Positions 26,263 to 35,086 of a stretch of 56,483 nt of DNA are shown here, piece after piece (positions within the stretch are counted from its first letter, which is position 1; each line of letters begins with the position of its first letter). A program made the position numbers and the translations under genes. A model generated the notes under the pieces. It made no database searches. It was not told the DNA's origin and saw only the letters and a program-made list of their open reading frames with translations. The stretch is from Onthomonas sp964456525 (GTDB lineage: Bacteria > Bacillota > Clostridia > Oscillospirales > Oscillospiraceae): assembly GCA_964456525.1 (NCBI GenBank), contig CAYWAP010000008.1, positions 1 through 56,483 of the forward strand, read 5' to 3'.

Positions 26263-27846
26263 ATGATTCGGATCAACAACATATCCCTCCCAGTTGACTA
26301 TGAACCGGAGCAGCTGCGCCGCAAGATCGCCGGTATCCTGCGCGTCCGGGAGAGGGAACTGGAAGCCATCTCGCTGGTGAAGCAGTCCATTGATGCGCGC
26401 CGGAAGGACGATGTCCATTTTGTGCTCTCCTGCAATGTGAAGGTGCCGGACGAGGAGGGGGTTCTGAAAAGAAATAAAAACAAACATGTCTCGCTGCTGC
26501 CCGCCTGGCACTATCGCTTTCCCCAGGTGAAGCGCCGTTCCTCTGCGCCGCCGGTGGTGGTGGGGATGGGGCCCGCCGGCCTCTTCGCGGCGTTGTATCT
26601 GGCCCGAAACGGCCTGCCGTCCATCGTGTTGGAGCGGGGCAAAGCGGTTGAACAGCGGGCCCAGGATGTGGAGTCCTTTTGGCGCACCGGCGTCCTGAAT
26701 CCCTCCTCCAACGTGCAGTTTGGGGAGGGGGGCGCCGGTACGTTCTCCGACGGAAAGCTGACCACCGGCACCCACGATGAGCGAATCCAGACGGTTCTGG
26801 ATACCCTTGTGGGCGCCGGCGCACCGGCCGATGTGGCCTATTCCTTCCGGCCCCATGTGGGTTCGGACGTGTTGCGCCAGGTGGTGAAAAACATTCGCCG
26901 GGAGTTGATTGCCCTGGGCTGTGATGTGCGCTTTGGCCACCAGCTCACCGGCCTGCATGTGGAAAAGGGGACGCTGACCGCCATCCAGGTGGACGCCGCT
27001 ACCGGCCCCTACCGTCTGGAAACCGATACCTTAATCCTGGCCCCTGGCCACAGCGCCCGGGACACCTTTTCCATGCTCCACGACGCAGGCGTTCCCATGC
27101 AGCAAAAGCCCTTTGCCATTGGCGTGCGCATTGAGCACTGCCAGGAGGCCATTTCCCGGGCTCAATACGGAGATGCGTGGCAGTATCTGCCCCCCAGCGA
27201 TTACCGGCTGAGCTGCCATCTCCCCAACGGCCGCAGCGCGTTCTCGTTCTGCGTCTGCCCCGGGGGACAGGTGGTGGCGTCCGCCTCGGAACCGGGCCAT
27301 CTGGTCACCAATGGCATGAGCCTGCGCGCCCGGGACGGCAGAAATATCAACGGCGGCTTGCTGGTGGGGGTTGGCCCTGGGGACTTTGGGGGCAGCGACC
27401 CTCTGGCGGGCGTCCGCTTTCAGCAGCGGTGGGAAGCCCTTGCCTGGGAAGCGGGGGGACGGAACTTCCGCGCTCCGGCCCAGCGGGTGGGGGATTTTCT
27501 GGCAAAACGGAGCGGAGACGGCAGGGGAGAGGTGACGCCTACCTACCGCCCGGGGGTCAAGTGGACCGAGGTAGACGCCTGTCTTCCCGGTTACGTGGCG
27601 GACGCCCTGCGCAGTGCGCTGCCCTTGCTGGACCGGAAAGTCAAGGGCTTTGCCCACCCTGACGCCGTGCTCACGGGGGTGGAAACCCGCTCCTCCTCAC
27701 CGGTGAAAATTCCGCGGGACGAGCGCTGCCAGTGTGCGATCCGGGGCATTTATCCCTGCGGGGAGGGCTGCGGCTATGCCGGGGGCATTATGTCCGCCGC
27801 GGTAGATGGCGTGCGGGTGGCAGAAGCGGTTGCACAGTGTGAGTGA
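26263..27846 (+). CDS. FAD-dependent oxidoreductase (BaiN/YtfP-like, UCP038984 type)
   Basis: A 527-residue protein with a short N-terminal domain (MIRINNISLPVDYEPEQL, then RKIAGILRVRERELEAISLV and an SIDARRKDDVHFV segment) and a large FAD-binding domain. VVVGMGPAGLFAALYLARNG is the dinucleotide-binding GxGxxG, followed by a FGEGGAGTFSDGKL segment. The C-terminal YPCGEGCGYAGGIMSAAVDG closes the FAD site. Clostridial homologues are annotated only as FAD-dependent dehydrogenases. ATG at 26263 (after GGGTGAT) matches the family start; the ATG at 26224 would add 13 unconserved residues. The substrate is unknown. Confidence 0.88.
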   Translation: MIRINNISLPVDYEPEQLRRKIAGILRVRERELEAISLVKQSIDARRKDDVHFVLSCNVKVPDEEGVLKRNKNKHVSLLPAWHYRFPQVKRRSSAPPVVVGMGPAGLFAALYLARNGLPSIVLERGKAVEQRAQDVESFWRTGVLNPSSNVQFGEGGAGTFSDGKLTTGTHDERIQTVLDTLVGAGAPADVAYSFRPHVGSDVLRQVVKNIRRELIALGCDVRFGHQLTGLHVEKGTLTAIQVDAATGPYRLETDTLILAPGHSARDTFSMLHDAGVPMQQKPFAIGVRIEHCQEAISRAQYGDAWQYLPPSDYRLSCHLPNGRSAFSFCVCPGGQVVASASEPGHLVTNGMSLRARDGRNINGGLLVGVGPGDFGGSDPLAGVRFQQRWEALAWEAGGRNFRAPAQRVGDFLAKRSGDGRGEVTPTYRPGVKWTEVDACLPGYVADALRSALPLLDRKVKGFAHPDAVLTGVETRSSSPVKIPRDERCQCAIRGIYPCGEGCGYAGGIMSAAVDGVRVAEAVAQCE

Positions 27847-27951
27847 CGCTGCCGGTCGGGCAGGCGTTCGGTGAGGGCTGTCAGGCTGTCAGGCCGTCAG
27901 CGGCGGCGCTTCTTGCGGGGGTTTCAAGGGCGCCGGAAGTGCGTTTTTTTC

Positions 27952-27980
27952 TTGACAGACCCGGCGGGTTTGCTTATACT
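27952..27980 (+). promoter_or_regulatory. Strong sigma-A promoter for greA-lysS
   Basis: Perfect TTGACA (27952-27957), a 17-base spacer and TATACT (27975-27980), about 85 bases before the greA ATG. Confidence 0.8.
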
Positions 27981-28068
27981 GTACTTTATAATGTCTGATT
28001 ATGGGCATTTTTCAATGAATATTAACATGTGCGGCCCATTCCGCATGGCAAAGGAAAGGTGTTTTATT

Positions 28069-28545
28069 ATGGCAAAGCCCGTCAAGCTGACGCCGAAGCG
28101 TCTGAAGGAACTGCAGGACGAAATGCTCTGGATGAAGTCCGTCGGGGAGAAGCAGGTTGCCGATTTGATTAAGGAGGCTCGCTCCTTTGGCGACCTCTCC
28201 GAGAACTCTGAGTATGATGAAGCGAAAGAGCAGCAGGGCAAGCTGTATTCCCGTGAGGCCGAGGTGCAGGCCATTCTGGACAACTACGAGCTGATCGATG
28301 AGACCGCTGCTGACAGCGATGTGGTCGGCATTGGCACCACGGTTCGCGTTTATGACAAGGAACTGGAAGAGGAAGTGGAGTACCGCATTGTCGGTTCTCA
28401 GGAGGCCGACCCCATGAACGGCAAGATCTCGGAGGAATCGCCCTTTGGAAGAGCGGTTCTGGGCAAGCGCGTTGGGGAAAGCGTCCTTGTGGAGACGATG
28501 GACGGGGATGAGGAGTATGAAGTCCTGGCCATCACAGCGGAATAA
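28069..28545 (+). CDS. greA: Transcription elongation factor GreA
   Basis: A 158-residue Gre factor that enters the RNA polymerase secondary channel and stimulates cleavage of backtracked RNA. The N-terminal coiled coil (about 1-75) contains ARSFGDLSENSEYDEAKEQQ with the acidic tip residues. The C-terminal FKBP-like domain includes the ISEESPFGRAVLGKRVGE segment. ATG at 28069 follows AAAGGAAAGG; an open frame back to 27871 crosses the promoter and is not translated as such. It is 17 bases before lysS, a known Firmicutes pairing. Confidence 0.97.
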   Translation: MAKPVKLTPKRLKELQDEMLWMKSVGEKQVADLIKEARSFGDLSENSEYDEAKEQQGKLYSREAEVQAILDNYELIDETAADSDVVGIGTTVRVYDKELEEEVEYRIVGSQEADPMNGKISEESPFGRAVLGKRVGESVLVETMDGDEEYEVLAITAE

Positions 28546-28562
28546 TCGGACGGAGGCAAACG

Positions 28563-30497
28563 ATGGCGAAGAACTATCAGCCGGTAAACCCGGCCACTGA
28601 GAAGGCGACCCGCCGGGAGAAGCTGGCCGGCCTTCAGGCCGCAGGCCGAAATCCCTTTGAGACCACCCAATACGAAGCGGACACCATGGCTGCGGACATC
28701 AACAACCGGTATGACGAGTTGGAAGGGCGCGTGGTCTCTGTCGCCGGCCGCCTGATGAGCAAGCGCGGCATGGGCAAGGTTTCCTTCTGTGATTTGCAGG
28801 ACCGCTCCGGCTCCGTCCAGCTGTACGTCCGCCGGGATATCCTGGGCGAAGAGCCCTACAGCTATTTTAAGCGGTATGACCGGGGGGACATCGTCGGCGT
28901 CAAGGGCGAGGTCTTCAAGACGGAAAAGGGACAGATCTCTGTCCGCGCCCAGGAGGTCACCCTGCTGGCAAAGAGTTTGAATCCTCTGCCCGAGAAGTTT
29001 CACGGCCTGACCGACCGGGAGACCCGCTATCGTGAGCGCTATGTGGATCTGATCGTCAACCCCGATGTGAAGAATACCTTTGTCAAGCGCAGCCTGATTT
29101 TGCGTGAATTGCGTGCGTTTCTGGATGCGCGGGGTTTCTTAGAGGTGGAAACGCCCATCCTGACCCCCTTTGAGATCGGCGCCAGCGCCCGGCCCTTCTA
29201 CACCCACCACAACACGCTGAATATGGATATGGTGCTGCGCATTGAGACGGAGTTGTATCTGAAGCGGCTCATTGTGGGCGGCATGGATCGTGTATACGAG
29301 GTCGGCCGTATTTTCCGCAACGAGGGGATGGACCCCAAGCACAACCCGGAGTTCACCACCATTGAGCTGTACCAGGCGTACACAAACTTCGAGGGCATGA
29401 TGGATCTGGTCGAGGACATGATGAAATCCGTCGCCCAGAAGGTCTGCGGTACACTGGCCATTTCCTATCAGGGACAGGAAATTGATTTGAGCCACTGGGA
29501 ACGGATGACCATGGTGGAGGCCGTCAAAAAGTATGCCGGCGTAGATTTCAACGACTGGGCGACCGATGAGGATGCTGTGGCCTGTGCCAGGGAGCACCAG
29601 GTGGAACTGCCCGAGGTGGCCACCAAAGGTTCCATTCTGGCCGCGTTTTTCGACGCCTATGTGGAGGAAAATCTGATTCAGCCTACCTTCATCTACGACT
29701 ATCCGGTTGAAATCTCTCCGCTGGCCAAGCGCAAGCCAGACGATCCCGCATTTACCGAGCGGTTTGAATACTTCATTTGTGCGACGGAGTTTGGAAATGC
29801 CTTCTCCGAGCTGAACGATCCCATCGACCAGCTGGGGCGCTTTGAACGGCAGGTGGCCGAGCGCAAGGCGCTCGAGCCGGACTGCCGCGCACAGGTGGAT
29901 TACGACTTCGTGAACGCCCTGGAGTACGGCATGCCCCCCACAGGCGGATTGGGCTTTGGTGTCGACCGCCTGGTCATGCTGCTGACGGACAGCGCAAGCA
30001 TTCGGGACGTGTTGTTGTTCCCCACCATGAAGCCCCTGCAAGAGGGAGCTGCGGGAAATCATGGAGGAAATAAGGATTCTGAACCTGCCTCAAAGAAGGA
30101 AAAGGCGGAGCCGGAAAAGATTGATTTCTCCAAGGTGGAGATTGAGCCGCTGTTCAAGGATTTCGTGGATTTTGAGACGTTCTCCAAGTCCGATTTCCGG
30201 GCGGTCAAGGTGCTGTCTTGCGAAGCGGTGCCCAAGTCCAAAAAACTTCTGAAGTTTACACTGGACGACGGCACAGGGGAAAACAGGACGATTTTAAGTG
30301 GCATTCACGCCTATTACGAGCCGGAAGAACTGGTGGGCAAGACCTGTGTCGCCATTACCAACCTTCCGCCAAGGCCCATGATGGGCATTGACTCCTGCGG
30401 GATGCTGATGTCCGCCGTACATCAAGAGGAAGGGGAAGAAAAGCTCCACCTTCTGATGGTAGACGACCACATTCCGGCAGGCGCAAAGCTCTATTAA
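28563..30497 (+). CDS. lysS: Lysyl-tRNA synthetase with a C-terminal tRNA-binding domain
   Basis: A class II LysRS of 644 residues; standard LysRS is about 500. Residues 60-165 are the anticodon-binding OB fold (VAGRLMSKRGMGKVSFCDLQ). The catalytic core carries motif 2 (FRNEGMDPKHNPEF) and motif 3 (GGLGFGVDRLVMLLTDSASI). After a charged linker (ASKKEKAEPEKIDFSKVEIE) a second OB domain of about 110 residues follows, of the MetRS-beta/EMAP II/Arc1p tRNA-binding type (FRAVKVLSCEAVPKSKKLLK then AITNLPPRPMMGIDSCGMLM). This type of domain raises tRNA affinity in other proteins. The two parts form one uninterrupted frame. Confidence 0.97.
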   Translation: MAKNYQPVNPATEKATRREKLAGLQAAGRNPFETTQYEADTMAADINNRYDELEGRVVSVAGRLMSKRGMGKVSFCDLQDRSGSVQLYVRRDILGEEPYSYFKRYDRGDIVGVKGEVFKTEKGQISVRAQEVTLLAKSLNPLPEKFHGLTDRETRYRERYVDLIVNPDVKNTFVKRSLILRELRAFLDARGFLEVETPILTPFEIGASARPFYTHHNTLNMDMVLRIETELYLKRLIVGGMDRVYEVGRIFRNEGMDPKHNPEFTTIELYQAYTNFEGMMDLVEDMMKSVAQKVCGTLAISYQGQEIDLSHWERMTMVEAVKKYAGVDFNDWATDEDAVACAREHQVELPEVATKGSILAAFFDAYVEENLIQPTFIYDYPVEISPLAKRKPDDPAFTERFEYFICATEFGNAFSELNDPIDQLGRFERQVAERKALEPDCRAQVDYDFVNALEYGMPPTGGLGFGVDRLVMLLTDSASIRDVLLFPTMKPLQEGAAGNHGGNKDSEPASKKEKAEPEKIDFSKVEIEPLFKDFVDFETFSKSDFRAVKVLSCEAVPKSKKLLKFTLDDGTGENRTILSGIHAYYEPEELVGKTCVAITNLPPRPMMGIDSCGMLMSAVHQEEGEEKLHLLMVDDHIPAGAKLY

Positions 30498-30568
30498 CGG
30501 TTAAAATGCGCCGCATTTCTGTGAAAAGGAAATGTACTTTACAACTGAAAAGCGGGTTTTCAACGCGG

Positions 30569-30604
30569 CAAATGGGCGATCCTGATCGGGATTGCCCATT
30601 TTCA
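30569..30604 (+). terminator. Terminator of greA-lysS
   Basis: AAATGGGC (30570-30577) pairs with GCCCATTT (30594-30601), and the stem continues inward through GATCC/GGAT-type pairs. It ends in TTTT. Confidence 0.75.
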
Positions 30605-30628
30605 AAATGAGATATTGCAGTAGATGTG

Positions 30629-31138
30629 ATGGAAGAGATGAACTTGAAACAGCTGTATATGATTGGCGGCACCATGGGCGTCGGAAAAACAACCGTCTCT
30701 CAGGTGATGAAGGCGAAATTAGATCATAGCGTCTTTTTAGATGGGGATTGGTGTTGGGATGCGCACCCCTTTCAAGTCACAGCGGAAACCAAGCAAATGG
30801 TCTTGCAAAACATCTGCTTCCTGCTCAATCAGTTCATCCATTGCTCCGCTTACCGCAATGTTATTTTTTGCTGGGTGCTGCATGAGCAAAGTATAATTGA
30901 CGCCATCCTGGCGGGGATTGATCAATCAGATTGCCTGGTAAAAAACATCTCTCTCATTTGTAATGAGGGGGAGTTGAGAAAAAGACTGCTGAAAGATGTG
31001 GCGGCGGGGAAACGTGAAAAGGAAATTGTGGAAAGAAGCATTGCGCGCATTCCCTGCTACGGGGCGTTGGACACCGTCAAGATCGATACGAATGGGAAAA
31101 GTCCTGAGGAAATTGCAGCCGAAATCATTTCCCTATAA
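30629..31138 (+). CDS. Small P-loop kinase/ATPase-like protein
   Basis: About 169 residues. YMIGGTMGVGKTTVSQVMK is a Walker A loop at the N-terminus, followed by FLDGDWCWDAHPF, which fits the Asp-containing acceptor region of small nucleotide or metabolite kinases; NVIFCWVLHEQ is a strand typical of the second core. The protein ends in a CYGALDTVKIDTNGKSPEEI segment like that of gluconate- or shikimate-type kinases. Possible starts are GTG 30626, ATG 30629 and ATG 30638, none with a good ribosome site. The substrate is unknown. It is isolated between the lysS terminator and the str operon. Confidence 0.75.
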   Translation: MEEMNLKQLYMIGGTMGVGKTTVSQVMKAKLDHSVFLDGDWCWDAHPFQVTAETKQMVLQNICFLLNQFIHCSAYRNVIFCWVLHEQSIIDAILAGIDQSDCLVKNISLICNEGELRKRLLKDVAAGKREKEIVERSIARIPCYGALDTVKIDTNGKSPEEIAAEIISL

Positions 31139-31303
31139 AATGTCTGGCATTGGTGGGCAGATGGCCGGCGGGCGCCGGTCCCGGGCCGCTCTGCCCTGTC
31201 AAACAGGGGCCGAATCCGGGAGGAATGGGCGGCTGGCCGCGTTTGTCGTCGATATGACGGGAAAAACCGGGAAAATCTTTTGGAAAGTTTGGGAAAGTTT
31301 TTC

Positions 31304-31332
31304 TTGACGAAGTTTGAAACCGATGTTATAAT
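31304..31332 (+). promoter_or_regulatory. Promoter of the str operon
   Basis: TTGACG (31304-31309), a 17-base spacer and perfect TATAAT (31327-31332), about 40 bases before the ybxF start. Confidence 0.8.
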
Positions 31333-31370
31333 CCCAAATTGTACGGGTATTTCAAAGGAGGATTAACGGC

Positions 31371-31616
31371 TTGATTTCCAGACTCAAAAACGGAAAAAAG
31401 GTCGTCGGCCTGAAACAAACCAGAAAAGCGATCCAGGCGGGCGCCGCCAAAGTGGTCTATCTGGCCTGTGATGCCGATCCTGCTGTGACAGATCCGATTG
31501 CTGCGCTGTGCGCCTCTGCCGGGGTTCCGGTAGACCAGTCCGCCGGGATGCGGGAGCTGGGCCAGGCCTGCGGCATTTCTGTAGGGGCGTCTACAGCCGC
31601 CCTCCTGGAGAGCTGA
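31371..31616 (+). CDS. ybxF: L7Ae-family K-turn-binding protein YbxF
   Basis: An 81-residue L7Ae/L30e-fold protein: GLKQTRKAIQAGAAKVVYLA, CDADPAVTDPIAALCASAGV and a late GQACGISVGASTAALL. Bacillus YbxF binds RNA kink-turns. The start is TTG at 31371 behind AAAGGAGGA. It opens the str operon just before rpsL, the same position as in Bacillus. Confidence 0.9.
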   Translation: MISRLKNGKKVVGLKQTRKAIQAGAAKVVYLACDADPAVTDPIAALCASAGVPVDQSAGMRELGQACGISVGASTAALLES

Positions 31617-31706
31617 GCTTTCCGGAAAAATTTGGTTTTAACGGAATAATTTTGCGTTGTTCCGTTAAAATAGATATATTTCCTGAGGAAAGGAGGAACT
31701 CACTGT

Positions 31707-32129
31707 ATGCCTACTTTTAACCAGCTGGTTCGCAAGGGCCGCCAGACCTCTGTCACCAAGTCCAACTCCCCTGCGCTGCTGAAGGGCAAGAACACTCTGA
31801 AGGACAAAGAGACCGATCTGGCTTCTCCGCAAAAGCGCGGCGTCTGCACAGCAGTCCGTACCGCAACGCCGAAGAAGCCCAACTCCGCACTGCGTAAGAT
31901 CGCCCGTGTCCGCCTGTCCAACGGCTATGAAGTCACCGCTTATATTCCCGGTGTCGGCCATAACCTGCAGGAACACTCCGTCGTCATGATTCGCGGCGGC
32001 CGTGTGAAAGACCTTCCCGGTGTTCGTTACCACATCATCCGCGGCACTCTGGATACCCAGGGCGTGAACGGCCGTATGCAGGCCCGTTCCAAGTATGGTG
32101 CGAAGCGTCCCAAGGCGAAGAAGAAGTAA
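31707..32129 (+). CDS. rpsL: 30S ribosomal protein S12
   Basis: A 140-residue S12, the decoding-centre protein of the 30S subunit. It starts MPTFNQLVRKGRQTSVTKS and contains KKPNSALRKIARVRLSNGYE and GGRVKDLPGVRYHIIRGTLD, the loops that contact the A site. ATG at 31707 follows AAAGGAGG. The Lys of the KKPNSA loop is intact, so no streptomycin-resistance substitution is visible there. Confidence 0.98.
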   Translation: MPTFNQLVRKGRQTSVTKSNSPALLKGKNTLKDKETDLASPQKRGVCTAVRTATPKKPNSALRKIARVRLSNGYEVTAYIPGVGHNLQEHSVVMIRGGRVKDLPGVRYHIIRGTLDTQGVNGRMQARSKYGAKRPKAKKK

Positions 32130-32330
32130 TCCTTCTCCAGCACAAACACGTTTCACTTTTATTGCATTTTGCGCCTAGGCGCAAGGCAACAGCCTTGCCA
32201 AGACGTTTATCTATATATTATATTGGGTAAATTCTGGCAGGCACAAGACAAGGTGGCACTTGTCTTAACACGGAGATTCCAAGTCTTCGAGTACCTATGA
32301 AATCATTCAAATATGAAGGAGGGAAGTAAA
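32130..32330 (+). promoter_or_regulatory. rpsL-rpsG intercistronic region with palindrome and possible internal promoter
   Basis: The 201-base gap is long for str genes. It contains a palindrome TTGCGCCTAGGCGCAA (32169-32184) that overlaps an AAGGC/GCCTT hairpin, then TTGCCA (32195-32200) with an 18-base spacer to TATATT (32219-32224). In E. coli the S12-S7 gap is the S7 autoregulatory site. A similar role here is possible but not shown. Confidence 0.4.
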
Positions 32331-32801
32331 GTGCCCAGAAGAGGAAATGTACCCAAGCGGGAGATTTTGCCCGATCCGATTTACAATTCTGTTCTCGTAA
32401 CCAAGCTGGTCAACAGCATCATGCTGGACGGCAAGAAGGGCGTTGCCCAGAAGGTCGTTTACGGCGCTTTTGATATCATCAGCGAGAAGACCGGCAAAGA
32501 CAGCCTGGAGGTTTTCCAGACGGCTCTGGAAAACATCATGCCCACCCTGGAGTGTAAGAGCCGTCGTGTGGGCGGCGCGAACTACCAGGTTCCTGTTGAA
32601 GTTCGTCCCGCACGCCGCCAGACCTTGGGTCTGCGCTGGCTGACCCAGTACTCTCGTGCGCGCAGCGAAGCCACCATGAAGGAGCGTCTCGCTGGCGAGA
32701 TCATGGACGCCGCCAACAACACCGGCAGCGCCGTGAAGAGACGCGAGGATGTCCACAAGATGGCAGAGGCTAACAAGGCCTTCGCTCACTTCCGCTGGTA
32801 A
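32331..32801 (+). CDS. rpsG: 30S ribosomal protein S7
   Basis: S7 nucleates assembly of the 30S head. GTG at 32331, seven bases after GGAGGG, gives exactly 156 residues, the family length. The in-frame ATG at 32313 would put the ribosome site inside the gene. Blocks include MPRRGNVPKREILPDPIYNS (with the GTG read as Met), LVNSIMLDGKKGVAQKVVYG, VGGANYQVPVEVRPARRQTL and a C-terminal HKMAEANKAFAHFRW. Confidence 0.97.
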   Translation: MPRRGNVPKREILPDPIYNSVLVTKLVNSIMLDGKKGVAQKVVYGAFDIISEKTGKDSLEVFQTALENIMPTLECKSRRVGGANYQVPVEVRPARRQTLGLRWLTQYSRARSEATMKERLAGEIMDAANNTGSAVKRREDVHKMAEANKAFAHFRW

Positions 32802-32841
32802 TCGCCGGCGGGTTGTACCGCTTTATGAAGGAGCAATTGAT

Positions 32842-34923
32842 ATGCCTAGAAAAACAAGTCTGGAAATGACCAGAAATATCGGCATCATGGCTCATATCGA
32901 CGCAGGTAAGACCACGACCACGGAGCGTATTCTGTACTACACCGGCGTTAACCACAAGGTCGGTGAAGTCCATGAAGGCAACGCCACCATGGACTGGATG
33001 GTTCAGGAGCAGGAGCGCGGCATTACCATTACCTCTGCCGCGACCACCTGCTTCTGGAAGGATCATCGTATCAATATCATTGATACCCCGGGCCATGTTG
33101 ACTTTACCGTTGAGGTGGAGCGCTCTCTGCGCGTTCTGGATGGCTCCGTTACTGTCCTGTGTGCAAAGGGCGGCGTTGAGCCCCAGTCTGAGACGGTGTG
33201 GCGTCAGGCGGATAATTATCACGTTCCCCGTATGATCTACGTCAACAAGATGGACATCATGGGCGCTGATTTTTATCGTGTTCTGGATATGATCCGTGAT
33301 CGTCTTAAGGCCAACGCGGTGGCCATTCAGCTGCCCATTGGCGCTGAGGCGGACTTCCGGGGCATTATTGACCTGGTTGAGATGAAAGCCGACATCTACT
33401 ATGATGATATGGGCAAGGACATGCGTGTTGAGGAGATTCCCGAAGACATGCTGGAGAAAGCCCAGGAGTATCGTCAGAAGATGCTGGATGAAATCGCCGA
33501 TGTCGATGACGAGATTATGATGATGGTTCTGGAAGAGGAAGAAATTCCAGAGGATATGATTAAGAATGCAATCCGCAAGGGCTGCATTGAAAATAAGATT
33601 GTCCCCGTTGTCTGCGGTACGTCCTACCGTAACAAGGGTGTTCAGAAGCTGCTGGACGCCGTGGTGGACTATATGCCCTCGCCGGTGGACATTCCCGCGA
33701 TTAAGGGCGTCGATCCGGAGACGGATGAAGAGGACGAGCGTCCTGCGGATGATAACGCGCCTTTCTCCGCCCTGGCCTTTAAGATCATGACCGACCCCTT
33801 TGTTGGCCGTCTGACGTTCTTCCGCGTCTATTCCGGCCAGCTGGACAAGGGTTCGTCTGTCCTGAACGCCACCAAGGGCAAGCGTGAGCGCATTGGCCGC
33901 ATCCTGCAGATGCACGCCAACCATCGTGAGGATCTGGAAAAGGTCTATTCCGGCGACATTGCCGCCGCAGTGGGCCTGAAGAACACCACCACCGGCGATA
34001 CCCTCTGTGATGAGGAACATCCGATTATTCTGGAGTCCATGGTCTTCCCCGAGCCCGTGATCCGCGTGGCCATCGAGCCGAAGACCAAGGCCGGCCAGGA
34101 GAAGATGTCCGTCGCCCTGCTGAAGCTGGCGGAAGAGGATCCCACCTTTAAGACCTACACTGATGAGGATACGGGTCAGACCATCATCGCCGGTATGGGC
34201 GAGCTGCACCTGCAGATTATCGTGGACCGTCTGCTGCGCGAGTTCAAGGTCGAGGCGAATGTGGGCGCTCCCCAGGTTGCCTATAAGGAGACAATCCGCA
34301 AAAAGGTTGACCAGGACACCAAGTACAAGCGTCAGTCCGGCGGCAGCGGCCAGTATGGTCACGTCAAGATCATCCTCGAGCCGAACGAGTCCGGCAAGGG
34401 CTATGAGTTCGTTAACTCCGTTGTTGGCGGCGCCATCCCGAAGGAGTATATCCCCGCGGTGGATGCCGGTATTCAGGGCGCCCTGCAGGCCGGCGTGTTG
34501 GCGGGCTATCCGGTTGTCGATGTGAAAGTCACGCTGTATGACGGCTCCTACCACGAGGTTGACTCCTCCGAAATGGCCTTTAAGATCGCCGGTTCCATGG
34601 CCTTCAAGGAAGCCATGCGCAAGGCGGATCCGGTTCTGATGGAGCCCATCATGAAGGTTTCTGTCACCGTTCCGGACGATTATATGGGCGATGTCATCGG
34701 CGATGTTACCGCACGCCGCGGCAATATTTTGGGCATGGAGCCCCGTATGGGCGCCACTCAAATCGATGCGCATGTGCCGCTGAGCAACATGTTTGGCTAT
34801 GCCACTGACCTGCGTTCCCGTACCCAGGGGCGCGGACAGTATACCATGGAACCCAGCCACTATGAGGAGATCCCCAAATCCATTGCCGCTGAGGTCATCA
34901 GCGCACGCGGACGCAACAGCTAA
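32842..34923 (+). CDS. fusA: Elongation factor G
   Basis: The 693-residue translocation GTPase. ATG at 32842 follows GAAGGAG; a longer frame to 32749 overlaps rpsG. G motifs are AHIDAGKTTTTERIL, RGITITSAATTCFW, DTPGHVDFTVEVERSL and VNKMDIMGADF. Domain III-V blocks include GMGELHLQIIVDRLLREFKV and the C-terminal ARRGNILGMEPRMGATQIDA. It is the last gene of the str transcript before tuf, which has its own promoter. Confidence 0.98.
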   Translation: MPRKTSLEMTRNIGIMAHIDAGKTTTTERILYYTGVNHKVGEVHEGNATMDWMVQEQERGITITSAATTCFWKDHRINIIDTPGHVDFTVEVERSLRVLDGSVTVLCAKGGVEPQSETVWRQADNYHVPRMIYVNKMDIMGADFYRVLDMIRDRLKANAVAIQLPIGAEADFRGIIDLVEMKADIYYDDMGKDMRVEEIPEDMLEKAQEYRQKMLDEIADVDDEIMMMVLEEEEIPEDMIKNAIRKGCIENKIVPVVCGTSYRNKGVQKLLDAVVDYMPSPVDIPAIKGVDPETDEEDERPADDNAPFSALAFKIMTDPFVGRLTFFRVYSGQLDKGSSVLNATKGKRERIGRILQMHANHREDLEKVYSGDIAAAVGLKNTTTGDTLCDEEHPIILESMVFPEPVIRVAIEPKTKAGQEKMSVALLKLAEEDPTFKTYTDEDTGQTIIAGMGELHLQIIVDRLLREFKVEANVGAPQVAYKETIRKKVDQDTKYKRQSGGSGQYGHVKIILEPNESGKGYEFVNSVVGGAIPKEYIPAVDAGIQGALQAGVLAGYPVVDVKVTLYDGSYHEVDSSEMAFKIAGSMAFKEAMRKADPVLMEPIMKVSVTVPDDYMGDVIGDVTARRGNILGMEPRMGATQIDAHVPLSNMFGYATDLRSRTQGRGQYTMEPSHYEEIPKSIAAEVISARGRNS

Positions 34924-34933
34924 TGAATTTTTC

Positions 34934-34963
34934 TGCCCGGGCCGGAGCGGTTCGGTCCGGGAT
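34934..34963 (+). terminator. Possible weak terminator or attenuator after fusA
   Basis: CCCGGGCCG and CGGTCCGGG form a nine-pair stem around 34936-34961, but only ATTTATG follows, with no T-run. It may reduce rather than stop read-through into tuf. Confidence 0.35.
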
Positions 34964-34999
34964 TTATGAAAGATTTCGCAAAAATGCGGATTTCGCCTA

Positions 35000-35028
35000 T
35001 TGCAATTTCCGTCAAGGTAAGTTAGAAT
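35000..35028 (+). promoter_or_regulatory. Promoter of tuf
   Basis: TTGCAA (35000-35005), a 17-base spacer and TAGAAT (35023-35028), about 55 bases before the tuf ATG. Confidence 0.65.
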
Positions 35029-35086
35029 AGGCTCATAGCGTTAAAAAATCATTTTCACCCCAAACATCTATTAGGAGGAATTTAAA

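Noticed and set aside
32770..34860. Long open frame of 696 codons antisense to fusA
   Set aside because: It is the mirror of EF-G codon bias; composition is unlike a protein (His, Gly and Asn-rich runs) and there is no ribosome site or promoter.
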